DNA from: Doris montereyensis
Lineage: Eukaryota > Mollusca > Gastropoda > Nudibranchia > Dorididae
Direction of reading: 5' to 3'
Assembly: GCA_037039925.1 (NCBI GenBank)
Contig: JAXRKP010000001.1
Location: 595,001 to 659,000 of the forward strand
DNA: 64,000 nucleotides
Part shown: piece by piece, positions 12,501 through 22,403 of the stretch
Layout: every line of letters starts with the position of its first letter
How positions within the stretch are numbered: position 1 is the first letter of the stretch
Notes under the pieces: model-generated
Seen by the model: the letters and a program-made list of their open reading frames with translations, nothing else
The model's database searches: none
What the model was told of the DNA's origin: nothing
Made by a program: the position numbers and the translations under genes

Positions 12501-14588
12501 AGTCGTATAGTGAGTTATGTATTATGTTTTACAAAGTTTGATGGAAATTCTGTTTGATGATCTCTTTTTTTATCAATAGCCAAAACCCTTGAGTCGTGGG
12601 TTGGAAGGGAACTTAAAGATAGTACCGAGCTGCCAAAAAAGACAATTACATCCCATGTGGCAAGGATTGTTGGAGGTAAGTTCTTTTGCCGTAAATTTAT
12701 TGTGTGGATTCAGAGTTTGATATTGATATATCTTGTCAGTGAAACTGTCTAAACATGTAAGTCTGCCAGAACTAATTTTTCAAGAGATGCAAAAAAACAT
12801 ACTGAATCACTGAATAAGGTTGCAAACACTACGTCATGCGTTTTGGAATATAATCTAACAACTACTTTAGTCATTAAAATTTCCATTATTTAAATGGAAA
12901 AACTGATCAGTTGTGCAGAAATGGACTTACACGATTAGAGATTTTTCTTTGAAATATTATAACAAGTAAGTCTGCTCCTTGACTTACGAGGCTAGAGTTG
13001 CAAGGTGGGAAGAAAACTTTTTTCCGTTTAAATATCGGATTTTTATGAATAGACGAAAGAAGCGTGTATTTGATCATTTGAAAGACAAATCTCATATCCC
13101 ATATATCGTAGACTTAGGCTTTGAGACAGCTTCACTAACAACGTGTAATAAAGGAAGTTTGTTGAGTTAATTTTCACTATATCATAATGTATCTTTTTAT
13201 GACAAAGAACTTTTATTAGAAACATAATTTGTAGCAGATTACTGATCTCTCACAAAAATGAAAACAGTTACCAATTTTAGATAATTTAAGTCATTTGCTA
13301 AAATATGATTTATTAAGAACTATAAGTATAAACAACAAAAAATCCGACGTGAAGCAGTAATTCAATCAGCTGAAAGGCATCCGGTTAGCATGCTGATTTT
13401 GGGACTTGAATCCTTGCATAACATTTTAAGCTGGACATTGTTTTTCTGATAAAGTCTGTGACATCTCTCCGCTCTTCTTAGATTTGACTATATACCATAT
13501 GCAATACCCAGAGATAAATAAAAGTTTATATAAAATATGTAACTTGACCATATCGGAGCATTGCCCTCATGGATAAGGGTGATATATAAATTTTACATAA
13601 TTATTATTATTATATCCAATACCCAGAGATAAATCAAAATTGACATAATTTATATATTTTATTTGCCTATGTCCAATAGCCAGAGATAAATAAAAATTGA
13701 AATAAAATATATATTTAATTTTGACTATATCCAATAGCCAGAGATAAATAAAAATTGACGTAAAATATACATTTAATTTGACTATATCCAATAGCCAGAG
13801 ATAAATAAAAATTGACATAAAATATACACTTAATTTGACTATATCCAATAGCCAGACATTAAAAGCAATTGACATGAAATATTTATTTAATAAATCACTC
13901 GGTCAAAAAAAAAAATCCTTCTCTGTTTGAAAAACTGAGTGTCTCAACAAAAAATTACGACTCGAAACCTCTAGACCACTTCTCGTGGAAGACCCCAGTA
14001 AACCAATGTGAAACTAGCCCCATCAACCTTCCTTTTAGTCAAAATGTCAGCGTTTAGTCATCTCCTTCCTTTAAAAGAAAAAGGTTGCAACTCTTTACAA
14101 GTATGTACATGCAATGGATTGAGTTTAGATTTTAGGCGTTACCTTTTGTGTAAACACGGATGTTGAAGAATGTACTAAAAAGAAAATTGTCAAATCTTAC
14201 CTGCTGATACTCATTTTATCTGGAAATAACAGCAACATTTGCTTTTAAATCTAAGCTATTATTGCAATGACAAAATTTTGAAAATTAGAAATTACATGTA
14301 AATATGTTGAAAATTTTGTCTTCAGGCACAGGTTTTCAACACCCAAAGCCATTTGAAATGGTCAGACAGTCATTACCATTTGGAACAATCAGTGGGGATT
14401 CAGGTCTATTCTTCACTGGGTATGCCAGTGACCCTTACAACTTTGAGTATATGCTGGATCGTATGGTTGGAGCAGGAGGGGATGGTCAAAATGATGACAT
14501 TATGAGGCTGTCAAAGAATGTCAAAGGGACCTACTGGTACTTTCCAGAGAGAAAGAGCTCAATGCCTTGTCATGATATTCAAACATGA
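3515..14588 (+). CDS. DyP-type heme peroxidase (YfeX/B-type), membrane-anchored, 5' exon missing
   Basis: Eight exons read in one consistent frame: 3515-3726, 4101-4292, 5926-5998, 9059-9220, 10642-10715, 11464-11512, 12580-12675 and 14326-14588 (stop TGA 14586-14588). That gives about 373 residues, and all internal phases match. DyP peroxidases oxidise substrates with H2O2 using heme. The family motif GFIDGTEN is split by intron 4, with the catalytic Asp at 9217-9219. The proximal His of TSHVAR is at 12654-12656, 67 residues later. The distal Arg of FEMVRQSLPFG is at 14364-14366, 20 residues after the His. Both spacings fit B-type DyPs. GSYLITQKWVHD and YASDP are further family blocks. Exon 1 as read encodes a hydrophobic segment (SLLVAGTVAAGVTSYGLY) after a basic stretch, which suggests a signal anchor or mitochondrial membrane anchor; the location is inferred. 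The exon carrying the start codon was not found. A LINE sits in intron 3. Most intron borders are canonical; the donor at 10716 (GTCAGG) is weak but is fixed by the protein alignment. Confidence 0.9.
4560..4990. repeat. Short inverted-repeat element in peroxidase intron 2
   Basis: Two arms of about 25-28 bp, centred near 4624-4648 (CACAAAATGCGATATCCGCC) and 4937-4964 (its imperfect reverse complement), enclose about 290 bp without coding potential. This looks like a non-autonomous inverted-repeat element (MITE-like). No clear target-site duplication was seen and the outer limits are approximate. Confidence 0.45.
5140..5346. mobile_element. MITE family 1, short copy
   Basis: The element starts CAATAGTGACTGCCTAAATG and ends with GCGGTCACTACTG, which is its imperfect inverted repeat. 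TA flanks both sides (5138-5139 and 5347-5348). At 207 bp it is an internal-deletion version of the copies at 16509-17361 and 45985-46860; several GGGCATTTAGGCGAAA-type subrepeats lie inside. The TA duplication and CAGT start fit the Tc1/mariner/pogo group. No transposase is encoded. Confidence 0.8.
5395..5540. repeat. Degenerate tRNA-like repeat arm
   Basis: The sequence from about 5400 (GGATGAAGACAAGACAGGAACAAAG, then ACAGAC and GTGACCTCTGC) resembles one arm of the foldback element at 33041-33292 in the same orientation as its left arm, but is much diverged. It is probably an old single-arm SINE relative. Confidence 0.4.
5545..5765. repeat. Tandem repeat, about 35-bp unit, six copies
   Basis: The unit is roughly GGCAGTCAATGCACTTTTAG followed by TCATTGATAGACCT. 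It is repeated six times with a few substitutions, inside peroxidase intron 2. No coding potential. Confidence 0.85.
6165..8829 (+). mobile_element. Non-LTR retrotransposon copy B, full span with target-site duplication
   Basis: This LINE copy spans intron 3 of the peroxidase in the sense direction. It is flanked by an 11-bp direct repeat GTGTCAGTCTT (6154-6164 and 8830-8840), read as the target-site duplication. It begins with an array of about 60-bp units (CTGCTGCCTTGYAGGC...GGGAGTTAACCCTGACAGAAA) at 6220-6420. It continues with AP-endonuclease remnants (AITETKKKGQ near 6665, RARAGVGLLMHKR near 6760), the Lys-rich linker (KKYLQTKRPEDRIDYVSKR near 7745-7800), and the C-terminal region (WFGHVNRI near 8590). 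It ends in an A/GAAA-rich tail. Much of the RT core is deleted near 8110, and a foreign piece of about 120 bp lies at 7050-7190. It is inactive. Confidence 0.9.
10214..10233. repeat. AC microsatellite
   Basis: A short ACAC run lies in intron 4 of the peroxidase gene. Confidence 0.9.
11152..11203. repeat. TA microsatellite
   Basis: A nearly pure TA run, interrupted near 11166-11173, in intron 5 of the peroxidase gene. Confidence 0.9.
12733..13141. mobile_element. MITE family 2, copy 1
   Basis: The left end TTGTCAGTGAAACTGTCTAA and the right end (reverse complement TTGTTAGTGAAGCTGTCTCA) form terminal inverted repeats of about 22 bp. About 365 bp lie between them, with several TAAGTC/GACTTA motifs. 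The same element occurs at 61637-62064. It sits in intron 7 of the peroxidase gene. There is no coding potential. Confidence 0.7.
13485..13880. repeat. Tandem repeat, 55-60-bp unit, about six copies
   Basis: The unit contains TATCCAATAGCCAGAGATAA and then an A/T-rich stretch ending TTTAATTTGAC. Repeats occur at about 13508, 13622, 13679, 13739, 13794 and 13850. The first units are more diverged and the fourth to sixth nearly identical, consistent with recent expansion at the right. Located in intron 7 of the peroxidase gene. Confidence 0.85.
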
Positions 14589-15915
14589 TTGAAGAATCAA
14601 ATGCAAACAATGATAATTGCAGATCCAATCAATTTGAGTAACTTATATATATGAATTGCAATACAGTTTGTTATTTACATTTGTTTTTAAACTGTTTTAC
14701 AGCATTTTTATTTTTAAATGTCGTCCTCATTTTATTCTATTTATGTAAATGAATATCCGGTGAAAGTACTTTATCAGCATCGATTCTGCATATTGACCAC
14801 ATCATTTGATAAACTTTACCTTGACTAAATCACTTCAGAAATTTATCTATATGATCTAACAATTATCTATGTTGTCTCATTTCAAACTGTATACCATGAC
14901 TGAAATGTTTGCTGGGTAGTACAGTGATCTACGGCTAATATCTCATCCCTTGAGAAACTGAAAAAGTAGGCTGTTAGCCAGATTGGGATGTTAGCCAAAG
15001 ACCACTGACGTGTTATCAAATAAGTGATCTATTTGCATCTATTTGTCAAGTCTGTAGACCAACAAAATTACAGAGCTATGCATTGGCATGAAGGATGGAA
15101 GGATAACCAACATAAGAGTAGAACCTGTCAATCTCTCAGGCTACCATAAAAATTAGGGAGATATACGTGGGGGTTTGGGATGAGTAGGATGATCGTGCAT
15201 GAATAGAATGGCCAGCTTTGACTTGAGCTGTTATTAAATGGATGTCTACCCATCATATACAGTGAATCTACTGGTCAATGCATTTGCACTGAACAACGTA
15301 ATATTACAAAATAATTAACTAGGTGATAGACGAGAGTGACAAACATTCCTTTTGTTCCGCCTAATAAGAGGGAGTGTAGTGTCTACATGTATCACCCTGT
15401 AAAGGTTATTATATATATCATGTCCGTGTAGCGAATGTAATTATCTAGCTACATTTTTTCAATAAAGGAAATCATTTTCATCGCCTTTTCATGAAAAGAT
15501 TGGGTGACAGCAATTCAATGATTAATCAAGTATGTCTTGACTCTGTCCCAAAAGTAGAACGTTAGCCGGACCATAGTCGGATGTTAGGGGATGAATTTAT
15601 AGAATGAAAAGTTGGCATCTCTAAAACAGTGTGATGATAGTGGTAGACGGACTGAGATGTTAGACGGAGACCATTGTAATAGTAGTCTACTAGTTTTCTT
15701 TTGTTGTTTTTTTTTTAATACTGCTACATTCTCAAGTGAGAAATAATCATATCTTGTTTTTTCCCCCTTATAATAATACTAATAATATTAATAACCTACA
15801 GGTGTGGTTTAACTTTCTCGAATACAATTGTATCAAATAAAATGGTAACATCAGTTAAAAACACTCTTGCAGACATTTAAGTCATCATCTCATGGAATAC
15901 GAAAGATTTTGGTTG
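14589..15915 (+). other. Probable 3' UTR and downstream region of the peroxidase gene
   Basis: No coding exon was found. An AATAAA at 15461-15466 is the first clear polyadenylation hexamer after the stop codon at 14588, so a 3' UTR of about 0.9 kb is possible. Where the transcript ends is inferred. Confidence 0.4.
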
Positions 15916-16040
15916 CTGGATTTGAGAGTCATGACGTCCTGGGTCCAATGCTAAATCTGAGGTTGTGTTCCTCTGAGAGGCACTCAATGCACATTGTCCC
16001 CACTCGACCTAGGTGTAAATGGTTACCTACAACAGCTGTG
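15915..16040 (+). repeat. SINE fragment
   Basis: The stretch CCCCACTCGACCTAGGTGTA followed by AATGG matches, in forward orientation, the central body of the tRNA-derived SINE found reversed at 35460-35895 and 54140-54405. The promoter head is missing or too diverged to see. Confidence 0.55.
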
Positions 16041-16508
16041 GAGTAAAAATTTATTTACCTTTTTCTTTCTTTGTTACAATTGTTGTAATATTTTCACAAG
16101 AATTTCTCTCAATGCTTTTAAAATATAATCCTCCAATGTTTGTATAAATATAAAACATCTAATGATTTGTTACAATTTACAAAACATTTTACACATTTTT
16201 GCCACATGGTCAAATTATACGATGAGAGTTTATATTGTTTACATTTCTAGTGCCATTTCTGTATTTAAAGTTTTAACTTTATATACAGATCTTCTTTTTG
16301 TCAGTTTCCTAAGTTTCTTTCGTAAATTCAATGGATCCATTATTTACAATATTTACATTGTTATTTGCACCAAAAAATTTAATCATTTGCATCCGAAGAT
16401 TTTGATATCTTGAAACAGCATTTTAATAGATCGTTTCATCAATTTTCCTGTTACATGAATATCCACAGAAAGGTACAAATTGTTGAAAGTTGAAGTAATT
16501 CAGTCATA

Positions 16509-17361
16509 CAGTAGTGACCGCCTAAATGCCCGGTGCTTGGGATGCAGAGAAAATGGGCATTTAGACGAAACGGGCATTTAGGCAAAAGTATGTCAGGGGT
16601 AACAATTTTGGGGGTGGGGGGGGGGGGGTGATCACCAGGGAAGTTCATCGAGTATGGTGCAGAAATTCAACTTACGAAAAATTTACTGCGAGAAATAGGG
16701 ACATGTGGGAATCATTTAGCACTGAGGTGGTGAGCCCGCGGAAGGGTTGACCATCACTCGCCACAAAGACCCGAAGGCAAAATGGATGCGGCCAATGCGA
16801 GACACGGGACCTATAAAACTATTCACACCTTATCCCTTGATTGCAATGTGTGCCCAGTCTATTAAAAACGCCAGATGATTGCATGCAACTTATGACATCA
16901 AGAAAGAGCCGCGGGCAAAGTCCGAAAGACTACAATTCTAATTACCCAGTGACAAACCAGTGATCCAATGGAACAAAGGTTGTGAGGTACAGTGGGTGGA
17001 GTTAAGAAGAGAAGACTGGTCATCTTTTATTACATCCCAATAGATAGGTAGTGAAGGGCAATAGATAGGTAATGAAGGGTGGTTACAATTACAATGCATG
17101 GTACATTTTTGACAGGCAAGGGGATTACGTGTATAATGAAAAAAAAGAAGAATTTTTAATCAATTACACAGACCTATCTTATGATAATTTGGAGAAAATG
17201 ATACCTGCAGTTGCCGTTAAGACCGGACATATCGGTAAAAATCTTGGTTTTGAAACAGGCATTTAGAGGGGCAATTTATATAGAAAAAATCAGTTTCACT
17301 GAGATCGCAAGCATTTAGATGAAACAGGCATTATGGCGGCGGGCATTTAAGCAGTCACTAC
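16509..17361. mobile_element. MITE family 1, long copy
   Basis: The terminal inverted repeats CAGTAGTGACCGCCTAAATG and (right end) GCAGTCACTACTG are both complete, and TA flanks each side (16507-16508 and 17362-17363). The 853-bp body matches the copy at 45985-46860 along its length in opposite orientation. Subterminal GGGCATTTAGGC repeats are present at both ends. A run of G lies at 16611-16628. No transposase motif was seen; the longest reading frame, near 17072-17266, shows no recognisable domain. Confidence 0.85.
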
Positions 17362-17363
17362 TG

Positions 17364-20300
17364 TATTACATTTTTTGTCATGAAACATTCTTGCCATTAA
17401 AATATCTCTAATATACTACGGATTTAAGAGAAAGACTTCCTTTTATATGGAATGGTAAACTTTTTATATTTATAACATCATTCACCAATTGAATTAGCCA
17501 TATATATGTTTCCTAATAAAAGGTTTTGTTCAATTATTCTTGTGATTATGAAACTAAGTAGTACTAAATAGATATGGGTGAAAAAATAACAAACCAAACT
17601 ACTTGTGATATTAAGATCATAGCATGACGTCTCACATCAGACAATGTCCATCTCTCCCTCTCAGTCCCATCCTCCTCATCTCTGTCATTGTGATAATACA
17701 TGTATGTATATTACATGGGTATTCTCACTTGAATCAAAATGTAGTGGCATTGGCATATTATGCTATGTATGTATTTAAGGTCTGCCCGAGTGAAATAAGA
17801 ATGTTTTGTCTCCAAATCTAAGACTCGAACAGATATAGTGCACATGAAAACAAACAAGATTCTATTCAAACTCCGTTATCAGTATGGCAAGCTGTAATTC
17901 AGGGCTGGAAACTAGAAATCTTGTTAAAATCAAGGTAGCTTGTTTTTAGATCTCATTCACTCATTCAGTGGTGAGAGGCGTTTTCTTCATTTTAAGAGTG
18001 GATAGAAAGGGGGATTTCCTTGTCTTTGTTAGTCTTGAAGAGATTTGAAATTCCTTATGGCTACTGATCAACCTTAAAGACTCCTTTACTGTCATGTCCA
18101 GCTAGTCTATTATGTCTTGTTCTCATCTCTATGTTGGTCACCCCTCCATCTCTTGCCTTTATTTTTTGCTTCTAACATCAGTTTTTCCATAGTATCATGT
18201 CTCTCTATGATCTACAGCCAAAATATTTCAATTTCGACTTCTTTTATTTGTACAATGTATTTCACTTGCAGGCAGTTGATGGGCGCTGCTGGTAGGTCCT
18301 ACTTCTTTTCTTGTACTCCTTCATTTCTCTTTTATCTCGCTGTTTCCTCTTAATTCACCCTGAGATCACGACAATGGTGGACGGGGTAAATTTTATTTAA
18401 ACAAACAAAGTATTTCACTTTATTTTGTTGAGGTCTAACCCAATCTCTTCTCAACCAGTTAACTGAGCAAAATACCTAAAAGAATACATTGTACAAATAG
18501 ATGTAGTCTATTCCTTTAAACTGGATGAAAATAGAGGCTAAGATGATAAATCAGATGCTTTGTTTCAACAATTATTGTCATCACGAGGCTCTTGCACATG
18601 TATGTGTCTTGGTTGAGGAAATTTTTGACTTAAGCAAATGAATACCTAAAAAGATATATATATATATATATAAATAGATAGGTTGGCAGAAGGAAGATGT
18701 GCACACACAAACACATCATTCTTAACCCACAACTGATGATAGAAGGTACAAAAAAACTCCTTTTTTGTTATCTATTATATATTCAATCTCCAGGAATCAA
18801 CATTAACATCATAATGTTATTAGTTTAAATAAGGTCTTAAAAACTGAACTATCAACACAGTAACCAACTTTAGAGCTAATTTTCAAAATATCTGGACATG
18901 AGCAAATTTCAACAATTTCATGAAAATTTCAATATTTCTTACAAAAATACAGCTGCATATTGTGGACACTGTATTTTCATTTATTAATATTGTCTGAGAC
19001 ACCTTGGACTCCAGTTTTCTAGCTTGATGTACATCTTATGTCATAAATTTAAATATTCAAATAAAACCCTATAAAGCATAAACCCAAAGAGTGAAAAAAT
19101 GCCTATACCCTATTCAGGGTGGTTTTACAATGTATGTGCATATATAATATCAAAGACACACACAGCATCAACCAGGTTTCTAATATGCAAATTTCAAATT
19201 TTTTAACATGAAATATACCAATTTAAATTAACAACATTCTGAAATGTTTATTGTTCAAGACCAAACATTAAGTGGAATATGATTGAGACCATTATGATTT
19301 ATCTTTTTCCTACAATTTAAACATGAAGAAGTAATAGAAGATAAAAACATTATGTCCAATATGTAAAAAAATTGACATATATGTATTTAATGTTTCCATA
19401 TACACTAAATTGAAAACCAGTAAATAATTCAGAGTCAGAAGAAAGAAGAAACAAATAATTTGATCAGTAAAGACAAAAGCAATAATGTCATGTACATGTC
19501 TTATTTCATTACTTGAAGAGATTCTCATTAGTTTTGTATCAAAGAACGTACAAATATTATTGTATCAACAAAATTTGCAATCAAATATGAAATCTAAATT
19601 TGCATCCATATCATTAGTATCAACTTTTTTTCTTTGGAAGACTTCACAGTTGCAATACATCATTCAAGTTAAATTAGTTAAATAAATCTCATTTACTCAT
19701 AAAATTTCAGTGCTATTCACACAATTTTGTGCACCTGTCAATTTAAGCATTTTTTTTTTTTACTTTCAGACCAAAAATGGACAGAAAATATGATTCAATT
19801 TAAACAGTTAAAAAAATGGCACAAGAGAAGAAAATTTTCATGATGGTAACAATTTAAAATTCTAGAAAGTTAAATTAGTATACTCAAAGGTAATAGGAAC
19901 AAAAAGTTTACTGTAATCCAACAGAAATAAGATCAAAGTAAAAAAAATAACTGACATGATAATATCAGTCAACGCCACCCATAAGCATGGTGTTCAGAAG
20001 GAAACCTGGAGCATGCTTGGCTGTCTGGCTGTCTTAGACAAGTTCAGAGGCGAACACAAGATTGACTGTACTGTTAACGAAGTGACAAGGTAACCTCAAG
20101 GCCTGGGGCACACACACACAAAAACTCAGAAACACACACTTTTGCAAGTATCCAGATCCAACTAATCCAACAGATAAATTAGATTATATGGGTTAAGCAA
20201 TAAAATCAGCCATGCAGGCATTTTCTCAAGGTCTTGTTGGTGCAAAATCGCCTTGTTATGTAATTTATCAGTCAAAACACGAATTGGGCGTTAAAAACGA

Positions 20301-21117
20301 AGTGACCATACTTATATTCCAGTAGTTTGTATAGCAAAAACATTGGTAGGAGTAAGTTTGCATACTTTAGTCCAAAGTGTGTTGAGGGCAGCATGCTTAT
20401 AGGTGGCACAGACTGTAATAAAACTGCATCTAATCATGGGCTGTTTTGGGAGTTTAGAAAATTTTATGACAAAGTTCAGATACTCAAAAGAACATTTTAA
20501 TAAATTTTCATGGATGGAAACTGTTTCAACAGGTTAAAATATTATAACACAAAGAATTGCTTCTGACACCATGACTAGTATTTGAAAACAATAACAAACA
20601 AAAAGAACCTATCCTGCATGTTTTTATGGTAAAAATCAATGTAAAATAAATAGGAAGAACTCAACTTAAACATTTTAGAAAATCAGTAAAGAGGATTCAA
20701 ATGAAGATTTTTTCTCAGAATTACCAGCACCATAAATAAGTGTTTCAAATTGTTCCATTGATCTATGAAATGTTTTGAGAATAAAGAACAATAGCACTTT
20801 TTTGAACTTTTAAATACTTCTATTGGCATGACTGTCTGATCAAGAGTGTAATATAGTGCCAATTGAGTCTCACTCATCCTGTGTCTCTTTCTCCTTCAGC
20901 CAAGAGCTTGACCTTAAAAGGAGACATGAAATGGAGTTTTTAAAATGGATAATATTCTTTCAATTTCAAAGAATAAAGCATTGTCAATTGTCATATTAAG
21001 ATACCTTGCAATCCTTTACCCCTTTAGAGTTAGGTGCTGATTTTGATAGTAAAAATTAAACGGTTTCAGCTATATGCTGATGTGTGTGTTATAATATCTA
21101 TTAAAAAGTTTTTTTGT
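17364..21117. other. Gene-free AT-rich stretch
   Basis: No exon with family similarity was found on either strand. It holds one copy of the short repeat at 18275-18395, a TA microsatellite at 18653-18673, and otherwise unique AT-rich sequence lying between the peroxidase 3' end and the RING gene 3' side. Confidence 0.4.
18275..18395 (+). repeat. Dispersed short repeat (GATCAC/GGTGGACGGGGTAAATT family)
   Basis: The segment GGCAGTTGATGGGCGCTGCT through GGGGTAAATTT is shared with 62335-62440 and partly with pieces near 2215, 2985 and 3105. Four to five copies in one window mark it as an interspersed repeat. Its class is unknown. Confidence 0.65.
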
Positions 21118-22383
21118 GGGGGGGGGGGGGGGCACCTGGACTGGCGAGTTCTTGACCAAAAGGTTGATTTTCTATTCTTTGCATGTTCGGATAGAACGAT
21201 CATTTATCTACAAGTTCATGGCAAAAAAATGCCCATATGACGTATAATTTTTTGTTACAAAATATTTTGTACGCAAGGGTAGGTAAAAACAGTCAAATTT
21301 TTTACCTAAATTACCCTAACACTGACTGAGAAAATGGCAGTAAACACCTGTATATTGGCGGTTAATCACCAAATGTGGCAGCACACGATATTTGACCTTG
21401 TTTGCTGCCGACGATCTGCGCGTCTCCGTCGCTGTGTGATATAAGAGTAGTTGCGCGTCAGTGTGTATGTAAACACGCGCACAAGCATAGGATATAGAGG
21501 AAAAACAAAAAACTGGTCATTTCGACGTCTGTTTTCACAACAGTGCACATCTAAACCTAGATTTATAATCCTATTTACATAAGTAACAATGCTAGAGACT
21601 GTCGAAAGAGTAAGGGGCTGCTACAACAAGGAAAACCCGTCTGAACGTTTGTTTTGTGTTATTTTCTGTTGATTTTTTTACTTGCATTTTTTTTTTAATG
21701 TAGTTTTTCCATACTAAAATTCTATCTCCTCCGCCATTTACCAAACGGTTTGTATTATATTTGGCATACAGGTTCCTCTTGTCAATGTTAATAGAATGAC
21801 GTAGGGTTTTTTTTTTTTATTGTTAACTTTTTGCAAATTTTTTTGTAATAAAAACCCCGTTTTTGTACATTCACAATATATAGATCTAGTATTTTCAAAA
21901 ATTCATTAAAAAAAAAAATCCAAAATATCGAAAAAACCTGACATCACTCTTTAGGTATAGCATGGAAAAGACGATCTATACAGGTTTTGAGTGGTTTTAT
22001 TCATAACTGAGGGAGGAGATAGATTTTGAAAATTGAGTCAAAATCCAAGATGACGGCCGTTCCTATGGCATCAAGGACGCTACAAACTTTTCAATGATAT
22101 AGGATGACTGTATATTGACAGTTACTCATGTACATACTAAAAGCAAAATCCTAAACTCAAAAGCAAAAAAATCACTTCAGGTGCCCCCTTTATTCATAAC
22201 TAAGGGAGGAGATAGATTTTGAAAATTGAGTCAAAATCCAAGATGGCGGCCGTTCCTATGGCATCAAGGACGCTACAAACTTTTCAATGATATAGGATGA
22301 CTGTACATTGACAGTTACTCATGTACATACTAAGAGCAAAATCCTAAACTCAAAAGCAAAAAAAATCACTCAGGTGCCCCCCC
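21118..22383. mobile_element. Long repeat with G-rich inverted termini and a tandemly duplicated right end
   Basis: The left end is a G run followed by CACCTGG; the right end is TCAGGTGCCCCC, the inverted counterpart. The right-hand segment is present twice in tandem (about 21999-22190 and 22191-22383), nearly identical and each ending in the terminal motif. A diverged relative lies at 53605-55150. I see no transposase, so it is presumably non-autonomous. The superfamily is not assigned. Confidence 0.55.
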
Positions 22384-22403
22384 TTAACTCATAAGTGTAG
22401 CAA

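Noticed and set aside
17072..17266. Small open frame inside MITE family 1 as a transposase
   Set aside because: No DDE or HTH motif; the matching region of the copy at 45985-46860 does not preserve the frame.
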